Positions 1 to 8,216 of a stretch of DNA of 64,000 nt are shown here, piece after piece; position 1 is the stretch's first letter; every line of letters begins with the position of its first letter. Source of the DNA: Herbaspirillum sp. RV1423 (GTDB lineage: Bacteria > Pseudomonadota > Gammaproteobacteria > Burkholderiales > Burkholderiaceae_D); assembly GCF_000577615.1 (NCBI RefSeq), contig NZ_CBXX010000010.1:89757-153756 (forward strand), read 5' to 3'. The position numbers and the translations under genes are program-made. The notes beneath the pieces were generated by a model. It was not told the origin of the DNA, searched no databases, and saw only the letters and a program-made list of their open reading frames with translations.

Positions 1-188
1 GTGAAGGCGGTACCGGAAACCTGCTCGGCATACAGGCCGTAGGCAACCTGCTGCGGCGAATTCTGGTTCGCCGGCAAGGCGCCGGGCAAGGCTTCGGTCG
101 CAAATTCATTGCCGAAGCCCGATTGATAGCCGGCCGTCTTGCCGGCTGTTGTGCGATTGGCGATTGCCGATTCTGCAAGCGTATTCAT
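1..188 (-). CDS. hmgA: Homogentisate 1,2-dioxygenase, N-terminal part (runs off the window)
   Basis: The minus strand from an ATG at 188 reads [13 protein letters not shown] and then [20 protein letters not shown], followed by QNSPQ and [14 protein letters not shown]. This is the characteristic N-terminus of homogentisate 1,2-dioxygenase, the iron enzyme that opens the ring of homogentisate in tyrosine/phenylalanine breakdown. Only 62 codons are inside the window; the metal-binding residues lie in the missing part. A good ribosome site (GAGAAGGA) precedes the ATG. The stop of the upstream transporter lies 28 bases away on the same strand, so the two are probably co-transcribed. Confidence 0.93.
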   Translation of the reverse strand, partial: MNTLAESAIANRTTAGKTAGYQSGFGNEFATEALPGALPANQNSPQQVAYGLYAEQVSGTAF

Positions 189-216
189 GGTCTGTCCTTC
201 TCAAGAATGCGAACGT

Positions 217-1533
217 TTACTGCGGTCGGTACCAATGCAGGCGCGCCACCATCAGCGCCGACACGATCGCCGGCACCGCCGCCGCGACGAACAGTGAACT
301 GTTGGCCCATTGCATGGCGATCAGTTGGCCGCCGATGACCGGCCCCAGCACCGAGCCGATACGGCCGATGCCAAGCGCCCAGCCGATGCCGGTCGAACGC
401 AACTGGGTCGGATAAAACGTGCCTGCCAGCGCATTGACGGCGGGCTGGCCGCCCACCACGCAAAAGCCGGCGACGATCACGCAGAGGAACAGCAGGACCG
501 GCATCGTCGCCACACGGCCGATCAATGCAATGAAAATGCAGGCCGCCACGAAACAGGCGCCCAGCACCTTGGTGAAACCGAAACGATTGATGAACCAGCC
601 CAGCGTCAGCGTCCCGACGATGCCGCCGACCTGCAGCGAGGTGCCGATCAGCACCGCCGTGCCGGTGGAATAACCGGCGTCCTTGATCAGCGTCGGCAGC
701 CAGTTGGACAGGAAATACAGATTGATCAGGTTCATGAAACTGATCAGCCACAACAGCAGCGTCACGCCGGCACGACCCTCGCGGAACAGTTCCGCCACCG
801 GCATGCCTTCGCTCCTGGCTTCCTTGACGACGACCGTGCTGCCCTGGTCGATCTCCAGGTCCGGCTGGACCTTGCGCAGCCAGCGCGCCACTTGCTGCAT
901 CGGGCGCTTGCGCAGCACCAGAAACTGGATCGATTCAGGCAGCCACGCCAGCATCGCCACACCCAGCAATGCCGGAATCAGGCCGCCGACCAGGAACACC
1001 GAACGCCAGCCGAATGCTGGAATCAACGCCGCACTGACGAAACCGCCCACCGCCGCGCCCACCGTGAAGCCGCACGACACCAGCATCATGCGCGTCACGC
1101 GCGAACCGTTCGGGCTGAACTCGCCGACCAGCGCCATCGCGTTCGGCATGATGCTGCCGAGGCCGAAACCGGTAATGAAGCGCAACACCAGCAATTCATC
1201 GATGGTCTGCACACGCGTGGTCAGCAGCATGCAGATGGCGAAGAAAAAGGTCGAAACAATCAGCACCGGACGGCGGCCGTATCTGTCGCCCACCGGCGTC
1301 AGCGCCAGCGAACCGAGCAGCATGCCGAACAGGCCCGCACCGAACACCGGGCCGAGGCTGGCCTTGTTGACCTGCCAGTCGCCGATGATGGCCGGTGCGA
1401 CATAGCCCATGGCCTGGATGTCGAAACCGTCGATGATCAGACACAGGCCGCATAGCAGCAACAGGCCAAATTGAAACGCGCCGAAACGGCTTTGCTCGAC
1501 GACCTGATCGACATTGATCACATCGGATTTCAT
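217..1533 (-). CDS. MFS aromatic acid:H+ symporter (AAHS family)
   Basis: A 438-residue protein with about twelve hydrophobic segments and the major facilitator signature GDRYGRRP in the loop after TM2 (about residue 82). The opening DGFDIQAMGYVAPAI in TM1 is typical of the PcaK/BenK/MhpT group, which import aromatic acids with protons; the intracellular PESIQFLV segment also fits. It sits directly upstream of hmgA, so homogentisate or another aromatic acid of the tyrosine route is a reasonable substrate (inference from position only). A LysR gene is divergently transcribed 181 bp upstream. A close homologue for phthalate- or gentisate-type substrates cannot be excluded. Confidence 0.85.
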   Translation of the reverse strand: MKSDVINVDQVVEQSRFGAFQFGLLLLCGLCLIIDGFDIQAMGYVAPAIIGDWQVNKASLGPVFGAGLFGMLLGSLALTPVGDRYGRRPVLIVSTFFFAICMLLTTRVQTIDELLVLRFITGFGLGSIMPNAMALVGEFSPNGSRVTRMMLVSCGFTVGAAVGGFVSAALIPAFGWRSVFLVGGLIPALLGVAMLAWLPESIQFLVLRKRPMQQVARWLRKVQPDLEIDQGSTVVVKEARSEGMPVAELFREGRAGVTLLLWLISFMNLINLYFLSNWLPTLIKDAGYSTGTAVLIGTSLQVGGIVGTLTLGWFINRFGFTKVLGACFVAACIFIALIGRVATMPVLLFLCVIVAGFCVVGGQPAVNALAGTFYPTQLRSTGIGWALGIGRIGSVLGPVIGGQLIAMQWANSSLFVAAAVPAIVSALMVARLHWYRPQ

Positions 1534-1681
1534 TTGTACTCCTCCTGATTTTTTGTGGATGTGCTGAATGACGGCGACGCATGAACGACAAATGCGCCCG
1601 GCTGCAAGACAGCTTTATTGTTGTAAGACTCAGACTGTAGAGCAATGATCCTGTTTTTACGATATAAATGTCGAAATGTAG

Positions 1682-1698
1682 TTCATTGATTTTATGAA
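1682..1698. promoter_or_regulatory. Candidate LysR operator palindrome
   Basis: TTCAT-N7-ATGAA dyad in the divergent interval between the MFS gene and the LysR gene. It overlaps an upstream in-frame ATG of the LysR gene (1694), which argues that the true start is the later ATG at 1715. The form resembles LysR binding sites and could serve autoregulation. Function is inferred. Confidence 0.4.
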
Positions 1699-1714
1699 TA
1701 GTAGGTCTCTCCAC

Positions 1715-2623
1715 ATGATCGAACCCAAAGATATCGACCTCAACCTGCTGGTGGTGTTTCAGGAAGTGTTCCAGGATCGCCAGATCTCGTCGGTGGCCCG
1801 CCGCCTGAACCTGTCGCAGCCGGCTGTCAGCAATGCGTTGGCGCGCTTGCGCCGCACCTTCGGTGACGAACTGTTCGTGCGCACCGCCCAGGGCATGCAG
1901 CCGACGCCGTTCGCCCAGCAACTGGCCGAGCCGGTGGCGGCGGCGCTGATCCATGTGTCGAAGGCGCTGAACCGGCAAGATGCATTTTCGGCCTCGGCCA
2001 GCAAGCGGCATTTCACGATCGCCATGACCGATGTCGGCGAGGTCTACTTCATGCCGGCGCTGATCGACGCATGCAACCGGCTCGCGCCGGGTATCCAGAT
2101 CAGCACGGTGCGCGCCGGCGCCATCGACCTCAAGACCGAAATGGAGTCAGGCCGCGTCGACCTCGCCATCGGCGCTTTCGACAATGTTTCGGGCGCGTTA
2201 TACCAGCGGCGGCTGTTCCGGCAAAACTATGTCAGCATGTTCCGCCAGGGCCATCCGCTGAGCGGCGGGAATGTGACCCTCAAGGAGTTCCTCGCGGCGC
2301 AACACCTCGTGGTATCGTCGCAGGAAAGTCCGTACGACCGCATCAACCAGAATCTGGAAAAGGCCGGCATCCGCGCCAACGTCAATTTCCGCGTGCCGCA
2401 TTTCACCGCCGTGCCCTATATCGTCAGCACCACCGACCTGGTCGTGACGGTGCCGCTGAAGCTGGCCGAAAGCGCGGCCCGGCCGTTCAACCTACAATAC
2501 ATCCGTCCGCCGCTGCGGCTGCCTTCGTTGCAGACCAACGTCTTCTGGCACCGCCGCTTCAACCAGGACGAAGGCAACCAGTGGCTGCGCGGTTTCATTT
2601 CGGAGCATTTTGCCGAACAATAG
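1715..2623 (+). CDS. LysR-family transcriptional regulator
   Basis: A 302-residue regulator. Residues about 5-65 hold the winged helix-turn-helix (DIDLNLLVVFQEVFQD, then SVARRLNLSQPAVSNALARLR), followed by a type-2 periplasmic-binding-protein-like effector domain. The NodD/NahR-like opening 'DLNLLVVF' is common in regulators of aromatic catabolism. It is divergent from the aromatic-acid transporter and hmgA, its likely targets. An earlier ATG at 1694 would add seven residues but lies inside a palindrome, so 1715 is preferred. Confidence 0.85.
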   Translation: MIEPKDIDLNLLVVFQEVFQDRQISSVARRLNLSQPAVSNALARLRRTFGDELFVRTAQGMQPTPFAQQLAEPVAAALIHVSKALNRQDAFSASASKRHFTIAMTDVGEVYFMPALIDACNRLAPGIQISTVRAGAIDLKTEMESGRVDLAIGAFDNVSGALYQRRLFRQNYVSMFRQGHPLSGGNVTLKEFLAAQHLVVSSQESPYDRINQNLEKAGIRANVNFRVPHFTAVPYIVSTTDLVVTVPLKLAESAARPFNLQYIRPPLRLPSLQTNVFWHRRFNQDEGNQWLRGFISEHFAEQ

Positions 2624-2665
2624 GACAACGGGAACTTATTTCATAAATAGTTCAGGAGACATCAT

Positions 2666-3517
2666 ATGCAGTACCTGCACTACGACCGCGAACAACTCGA
2701 CCGCCAATACAACGTGCGCATCGGCATTGCACGCTTCCAGGACATTTTCGACCGCTGGAATGCACAGGCAAAAGCCTATCGCCAGCAACACACGGCGCGC
2801 ACCAACCTCCATTACGGCATGCACCGGCTGCAGACCCTGGACTATTTCCCCGCCGAGGAAGAGAATGCGCCGCTGCTGGTGTTCGTGCATGGCGGCTACT
2901 GGCGCTCGCTGGACAAGGACGGCTTCAGCCACGTCGCCGCGCCTTACCTGCAAGCGGGGATCGCGGTCGCCCTGCTCAACTATCGCCTCGCCCCCGAAGT
3001 CGACATGCCCGGGATCGTCGCGGATGTCTGCGCAGGCTTTGCCTGGCTGTACCGGCAAGCCGCGACGCTCGGCTTCGACCCACAACGCATGCATGTCGCC
3101 GGGCACTCGGCCGGAGGCCATCTCGCGGCGATGCTGGCAAGCACGGACTGGCATGCTTTCAACCTTCCCGCCGACGCCGTCAAAGGACTTTGCTGCATCA
3201 GCGGCCTTTACGATCTGGAACCTATACGCCTGTGCTACCTGAATGAAACGCTGCGTCTCGATGAACCGCAAGTGGCGCAATTCAGTCCGCTGCATCACCT
3301 GCCGCCGACGACGATGCCGGTTGTGCTGACCGCGGGCGGCACCGAGTCGGCGGAATTCCACCGCCAGATGGCCGCCTATGCCGAACGCCTGGCGCATGCG
3401 GGCTTCTCCGTGCAGCGAGTCAGACTGTCGGACGGCCATCATCTCGACGTGATCGACAAGTTCGGCGACAGGGACGGCGAACTGGCGCGCGCATTGGTTG
3501 CGATGATCGGAAACTGA
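2666..3517 (+). CDS. Alpha/beta hydrolase, kynurenine formamidase-like
   Basis: A 283-residue alpha/beta hydrolase with a clear ribosome site (AGGAGA). HGGYWR at about residue 75 is the oxyanion-hole signature of the arylformamidase/kynurenine formamidase branch. The nucleophile elbow is GHSAGGH (about residue 148) and the likely catalytic His is in DGHHLDV near the C-terminus. Family members hydrolyse N-formylkynurenine or other small esters and amides in the cytoplasm. It follows the LysR gene by 42 bp on the same strand and may share its transcript. No tryptophan dioxygenase or kynureninase is nearby, so the substrate is open. Confidence 0.75.
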   Translation: MQYLHYDREQLDRQYNVRIGIARFQDIFDRWNAQAKAYRQQHTARTNLHYGMHRLQTLDYFPAEEENAPLLVFVHGGYWRSLDKDGFSHVAAPYLQAGIAVALLNYRLAPEVDMPGIVADVCAGFAWLYRQAATLGFDPQRMHVAGHSAGGHLAAMLASTDWHAFNLPADAVKGLCCISGLYDLEPIRLCYLNETLRLDEPQVAQFSPLHHLPPTTMPVVLTAGGTESAEFHRQMAAYAERLAHAGFSVQRVRLSDGHHLDVIDKFGDRDGELARALVAMIGN

Positions 3518-3619
3518 GGCGGAGAACCCGCAACGCAGTGTTATCATGCCTCTTCTCCTGAATACGGTTTTCGGTTGCGCGCTGCCGTATTCCCCACTCT
3601 GCTTTGCTGTTCGTTATCG

Positions 3620-4780
3620 ATGTCCCGTCCTCCCTTGCTGCAAATCGTCCCGCTCGCCGCGCTGACCGGCGTCGGCATGCTGACCACCGATCTCTATCTG
3701 CCCGCGTTGCCCCATCTCGCCCTTGATCTCGGCAGCGATGTGCCTGCCGTGCAGGCGACGATTTCCTCATTCATGATCACATTGGCGTTGTCGCAACTGC
3801 TGTGGGGCGCGCTGGCCGACCGGCTCGGCATGCGCAACACGCTGCTGGCAGGCATCGCCTTGCTGGCCGCCACCGGCGTCGCCTGCGCGCTGGCATCGGA
3901 CGTCAATGCGTTGATCATCTATCGCGCCGTGCAAGGCATCGGTGCGGGCGCCGCGACGGTGGTGGTGCCGGTGCTGCTGCGGCGGCGCTTTGCCGACGCC
4001 GATGCAATGCGCGCGATTTCCTGGGTGAGCATCGCCGAATCCATCATCCCGGCGGTTGCGCCGGTGATCGGCGCCGGCATCCTGCTGGTGTCGGGCTGGC
4101 GCAGTAATTTCTGGCTGGTAGCGACGCTGGCGCTGGGCCTGTTGCCGTTCATCCTGACGCTGGTGCCGGGACGCCAGGTGCTGCATACCGAGGATGAAAC
4201 CGTCAGCTACGCCGCGCTGCTGAAGAATCGCATTTATCTGCGCGACGCCACCGTATACGGACTGACCTTCGGCGCGCTGGTCACTTTCGTCGCCAGCGCG
4301 CCGCATCTGATCGAACAATGGAGCGGATACGGTCCCGGCATGTTTGCGCTGATGCAAGTCTGCGGCGTATCGGCCTTCATCGTCGCAGCTTCGCGCGCTG
4401 GCGCCATGGCGCATCGCTGCGGCATCTACAAGCTGATGCAGTCGGGCGCGGCCGTGCAACTGCTGTCGGTGGCCGGGTTGATTGCGCTGGGCTTGCTGGA
4501 CCAACGCCATGTCGCGCCGCTGATCCTGTGCTGGATGCTGTTCTGCGCCGGCCTGGGCCTGCGCGGCCCATCCACCGTCACCCGCGCGTTGTCGGTGCCG
4601 AAATCGCTGACCAGCCTAGCGTCAGGTTTCCTGATGTTCCTGGCGCTGACCTTGTCGGGAATCGGCACCCAGCTCGCCGGCTTCCTGTTGCATCGCGGCC
4701 TGCTGCCCGTGGCCTTGCTGGTCGCCGCGATGATCCTCGCCAGCCTGCTTCTGCAGCGCGACGGCGCCGCAACCCAATGA
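3620..4780 (+). CDS. Bcr/CflA-type MFS multidrug efflux transporter
   Basis: 386 residues from the ATG at 3620, with about twelve membrane segments. TM1 carries TDLYLPALP and the TM2-3 loop carries GALADRLGMRN, both characteristic of the drug:H+ antiporter-1 Bcr/CflA subfamily, which exports bicyclomycin, chloramphenicol and related compounds from the inner membrane. TM4/5 carries RAVQGIGAGAATVV. An upstream in-frame ATG at 3575 would add 15 residues that do not look like part of the family. It is not obviously linked to the neighbouring aromatic-acid genes; the substrate is unknown. Confidence 0.8.
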   Translation: MSRPPLLQIVPLAALTGVGMLTTDLYLPALPHLALDLGSDVPAVQATISSFMITLALSQLLWGALADRLGMRNTLLAGIALLAATGVACALASDVNALIIYRAVQGIGAGAATVVVPVLLRRRFADADAMRAISWVSIAESIIPAVAPVIGAGILLVSGWRSNFWLVATLALGLLPFILTLVPGRQVLHTEDETVSYAALLKNRIYLRDATVYGLTFGALVTFVASAPHLIEQWSGYGPGMFALMQVCGVSAFIVAASRAGAMAHRCGIYKLMQSGAAVQLLSVAGLIALGLLDQRHVAPLILCWMLFCAGLGLRGPSTVTRALSVPKSLTSLASGFLMFLALTLSGIGTQLAGFLLHRGLLPVALLVAAMILASLLLQRDGAATQ

Positions 4781-4830
4781 CAAGAAACAAACATTCGACC
4801 GGTATCTCGGAAACAATCCTGATACATATC

Positions 4831-4863
4831 GGAATAATTCTCATTCTCCAAATCATTTATAAT
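4831..4863 (+). promoter_or_regulatory. Fur-box-like operator overlapping a sigma70 promoter
   Basis: AATAATTCTCATTCTCC at 4833-4849 matches the core of the ferric-uptake-regulator site (reverse complement contains AATGAGAATTATT). A perfect -10 box TATAAT lies at 4858-4863, so the operator covers the -35 region. This arrangement predicts repression when iron is plentiful and fits the downstream reductase. Confidence 0.65.
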
Positions 4864-4940
4864 AGAGCGCTTTAGGGAAACGCCTTTCCGCTCGCTGGCG
4901 CCAGACAAACTCGCCGCCAGCCTGCCTATCAAAGAAAAAC

Positions 4941-7550
4941 ATGTTCAAGAAAATCTGGTTCCAGGTGCACTGGTTCATCGGCATCACTGCGGGCACCGTC
5001 CTCATGGCGATCGGCGTTACCGGCGCCGTCCTGTCTTTCCGCGAAGAAATCATCGACTGGATCAATCCCGGCGTCGTCCATGTCGCCGCACGCCAGCAAG
5101 CAGTCCTGACCCCGCAGCAAATCATCGAACGCCTGCACGCCGCCGTTCCCGACGAGCGCGTAGCCAACCTCACGCTCTACGCCGAACCGGGCGCTTCCGC
5201 GCGCATCAATTTCGCCCCACCGCCCGGCGTGCGCCGCGGCGAACTGCGCTATGCCGATCCGTATACCGGCGCACTGCTGCCGCCGCCGGCCGGCAATGCA
5301 TTCTTTGAGTTCATCGAACGCTTCCACCGCTGGCTGCTGCTGCCGGTCGACAACGGCAAGGTCGTCGCCGGCAGCCTGTCCATGTGCCTGCTGGTCCTGG
5401 CGCTGTCCGGCCTGTACATGCGCTGGCCGCGCCGCGCGCTCAACTGGCGCGCGTGGTTCAGACTGGATTTCGGCTTGTCCGGCCGCTCTTTTCTGTGGAA
5501 CCTGCATTCGGTGATCGGCACCTGGGCGCTGGTGATGTATGTGATTTTCACGACCACCGGCATGTATTGGGCGTTCGACTGGTTCAAGCAAGGCGTGAAT
5601 GCGCTGGCGGGCCAGGAGACGCCGATGCGCATGGCGCCGCCGCAGAAGAAGGACAAGAAAGACAAGGGCGAAAAAGCCGAAACCCCACCCGCCCCGCTTG
5701 ACCTGACGCTGGCCTGGAGCGTCTTCCAGCGTGAAGCCGGTCCGTACACGCTGGTCAGCATGCGCCTGCCGGAAAAAGCCGCGCAGGCAATCCAGTTCAC
5801 TTACCTGCCGCCCGATGCCGCCCACGAACGCGCGCGCGACCGCCTGACCATCCTGCCCCTGAGCGGCGAGGTCAGGCAGAATGAACGATTCGCCGACAAG
5901 AGTCGCGGCGGACGTTTCATCGGCGCCATTTATCCGCTGCACATGGGCACCTATTTCGGCCTGCCGGGGCGCATCGTCATGGCGCTTGCCGCGCTGATCA
6001 TGCCGCTGTTCGGCATCACCGGCTGGATGCTGTACCTTGACCGCCGCCGCAAGAAACGCGCAGTGCGCGCCGAACGTGCGCTGCTCGATCAAAGCGGGAC
6101 GGCGACGATCAGGCCCGCCGTCACGGCCGGAGACAAGGCTCCAGACGAGGAAAGCATCCTGCTGGCCTATGCCACGCAAGCCGGCCAGGCCGAACGCATT
6201 GCCCTGCACACCGCTGCCGTCCTGCAAAAAGCCGGTGTGACGGTGACCGTGCAATCGCTAGCGATGCTGGATCCGGAACGCCTGCGCCACTTCCACCGCG
6301 CGCTGTTTGTTGCGAGCACCTTCGGCGAAGGCGAACCGCCCGACAGCGCGCGCCGCTTCGCCAGACAACTCGCGCACCAGCAAGGCGGCGCGCTAAGCCA
6401 TGTGCAATACGGCTTGCTGGCGCTGGGCGACCGCCATTACGAAAAATTCTGCGGCTTCGGCCACAGCCTCGACCATTGGCTGCGCAGCCAGGGCGCGCAA
6501 GCATTCTTCCCGATGATCGAGGTCGACAACAATGCACCGGCCGACCTTGCCAGATGGCAGCATGAACTCGCGGCGCTGACCGGCGGCGCACCGCTGGAAG
6601 AAGCGCCAGCAAAGGAACCGGAAGCCGCTTATGCCGGCTGGATCCTGCGTGAACGCAAACTGCTCAATCCCGGCAGTTGCGGTTCAGGCATCTACCATCT
6701 GGAATTCGAATCGCCGGCCGGACTAGACCCGCAATGGCAATCCGGCGCGCTGGCGGAAATGCTGCCGCGCCACGCGCCCGACCGCATTGCGCTGTTCCTT
6801 GAACGCGTCGGACTGGATGGCGATATCGCCGTGCGGCACCAAGGTGCGACGCGTAAGCTCGCCGATGCCCTTGCGCGCAGCGTGCTGCCCGCCGCCAAAT
6901 CAGACATTACGGACATTGCTCCGCAAGCGCTGGCCGACAGCCTGCAGCCGCTGGCGTCGCGCCGGTATTCAGTGGCGTCGGTGCAGGAAGACGGACGCGT
7001 ACACCTGCTGGTGCGGCAGGTGGCGCACGAGGACGGCTTCGGCCTGGCCTCGGGCTGGCTGACCGAATACGCGCAGCCGGGCGACGCCGTCGACATGCGC
7101 CTGCTGGAAAACAACAGCTTCGCGCTGGCGCCCGAACCCGGCCCGGCTATTTTCATCGGCAACGGCTCCGGCCTGGCCGGCCTGCGCAGCCACCTGCGCG
7201 CACGCATCGCGCGCGGCCAGCGCCGCAACTGGCTGCTGTTCGGCGAACGCAAGCGCGCCAACGACTTCCTCTACCGTGAAGAAATCGAGCAATGGATGCA
7301 GGACGACATGCTCAGCCGCGTCGACATCGCCTTCTCACGCGACCAGCCTGAACGCATCTATGTCCAGGACAAGCTGCGCCAGGCAGCCGACATGCTGAAG
7401 GCATGGATCAGCGAAGGCGCGGTGCTGTACGTCTGCGGCAGCCTCGACGGCATGGCCGCCGGCATCGACGCCGCCTTGTCCGAGCTGCTCGGCGAAGCGG
7501 CGCTGGACGATCTCATCGCCCAGGGCCGCTATCGCCGCGATGTCTATTGA
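4941..7550 (+). CDS. PepSY/flavodoxin/FAD-NAD(P)H ferric(-siderophore) reductase
   Basis: An 869-residue fusion. The N-terminal 365 residues are a PepSY-associated membrane region with TM segments near 8-30, 135-160, 190-215 and 335-360 and histidines in VHWFIG, FHRWLLL, NLHSVIG and HMGTYFG suited to haem. A flavodoxin-like FMN domain starts near 405 (ILLAYATQAGQAERIA, later STFGEGEPPDSA). A ferredoxin-reductase module follows with the FAD motif RRYSVAS near 673 and the nucleotide-binding FIGNGSGLAGLR near 737. This is the 'PepSY domain sulfite reductase flavoprotein-like' family, proposed to pass NADPH electrons across the inner membrane, for example to ferric siderophores. A Fur box upstream supports an iron role. 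The last seven bases overlap a convergent gene. Confidence 0.82.
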   Translation: MFKKIWFQVHWFIGITAGTVLMAIGVTGAVLSFREEIIDWINPGVVHVAARQQAVLTPQQIIERLHAAVPDERVANLTLYAEPGASARINFAPPPGVRRGELRYADPYTGALLPPPAGNAFFEFIERFHRWLLLPVDNGKVVAGSLSMCLLVLALSGLYMRWPRRALNWRAWFRLDFGLSGRSFLWNLHSVIGTWALVMYVIFTTTGMYWAFDWFKQGVNALAGQETPMRMAPPQKKDKKDKGEKAETPPAPLDLTLAWSVFQREAGPYTLVSMRLPEKAAQAIQFTYLPPDAAHERARDRLTILPLSGEVRQNERFADKSRGGRFIGAIYPLHMGTYFGLPGRIVMALAALIMPLFGITGWMLYLDRRRKKRAVRAERALLDQSGTATIRPAVTAGDKAPDEESILLAYATQAGQAERIALHTAAVLQKAGVTVTVQSLAMLDPERLRHFHRALFVASTFGEGEPPDSARRFARQLAHQQGGALSHVQYGLLALGDRHYEKFCGFGHSLDHWLRSQGAQAFFPMIEVDNNAPADLARWQHELAALTGGAPLEEAPAKEPEAAYAGWILRERKLLNPGSCGSGIYHLEFESPAGLDPQWQSGALAEMLPRHAPDRIALFLERVGLDGDIAVRHQGATRKLADALARSVLPAAKSDITDIAPQALADSLQPLASRRYSVASVQEDGRVHLLVRQVAHEDGFGLASGWLTEYAQPGDAVDMRLLENNSFALAPEPGPAIFIGNGSGLAGLRSHLRARIARGQRRNWLLFGERKRANDFLYREEIEQWMQDDMLSRVDIAFSRDQPERIYVQDKLRQAADMLKAWISEGAVLYVCGSLDGMAAGIDAALSELLGEAALDDLIAQGRYRRDVY

Positions 7551-7945
7551 TAATTGTTATCTTGCTGCCGCAGCCCGAACTCGGCCTGCGGCAGCGCCCA
7601 CATCACCGCATCCATTACAATCGGCACCGCTTCGGCCTGTACGCACAGGCACAGTTGCATCTTGCGTGCATGATCCAGCGGCGACATGCGCATGAAGCAC
7701 ACGCAATAGCCGCAGCTTTCCATGACGACGTGGCGCAAGCGCGTGACATCGCTGCTCTCCACCGTAATATGCATCATGCGTTCGCGCTGCTTGGGAAACG
7801 CCACCGGCTTATGCTGTCCCGATCCGTCCGGCCGGGAGGCGCCGGACGGCGCCGCCGGCGTGTTCGCCATCAGCGACGGCAACACCTGCGGAAACAGCAG
7901 CTTGTTCAGCACGGAAGAACGTTTTCTCCACACCATGGGATTCAT
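7544..7945 (-). CDS. Conserved-looking hypothetical protein
   Basis: A 133-residue protein with start MNPMVWRKRSSVLNKLL; a further upstream ATG at 8005 exists. The first ~60 residues are basic and Pro/Ser-rich. The rest (from about 60) reads as alternating beta/alpha with a cluster ESCGYCVCFMRM containing three cysteines, and LCLCVQAEAV with two more. The pattern suggests a small ferredoxin-like or ACT-like fold, but no family is recognised. It ends convergent to, and overlaps by seven bases, the flavin reductase gene. A 10-bp inverted repeat (7564-7573 / 7586-7595) lies within its 3' end. Confidence 0.55.
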   Translation of the reverse strand: MNPMVWRKRSSVLNKLLFPQVLPSLMANTPAAPSGASRPDGSGQHKPVAFPKQRERMMHITVESSDVTRLRHVVMESCGYCVCFMRMSPLDHARKMQLCLCVQAEAVPIVMDAVMWALPQAEFGLRQQDNNYQ

Positions 7946-8216
7946 AGCAAACCTGTCGTCGAGTAAGTGACGAGGCAAGCTTAGCCAGCTTTTTATAAAG
8001 AACATCTAAAAAGACAGACTGTCCGGGTAAACATCCGGTAAAAATCCGCTGCGCCGCCGCAACTGCAACCGACACTGTAGGCAACTTTCCCCTTTTACTG
8101 TAGGACTCCGCCGTTTCACGGTATCAAAGGCCACGGCAAGGCGCAAGTGCGTCGGGAGTGAGCCTATACTCAAGACATGATTCTTACCGCCGATCATTGC
8201 CTGCCGGATCGTCACG

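Noticed and set aside
310..1455. Long plus-strand frame opposite the MFS gene
   Set aside because: Rich in Arg/His/Gln/Ala as expected for the antisense of a GC-rich gene; the minus-strand frame is a clear MFS protein.
7564..7595. 10-bp inverted repeat as a terminator of the flavin reductase gene
   Set aside because: The stem lies inside the convergent gene and has no T-run on either side.
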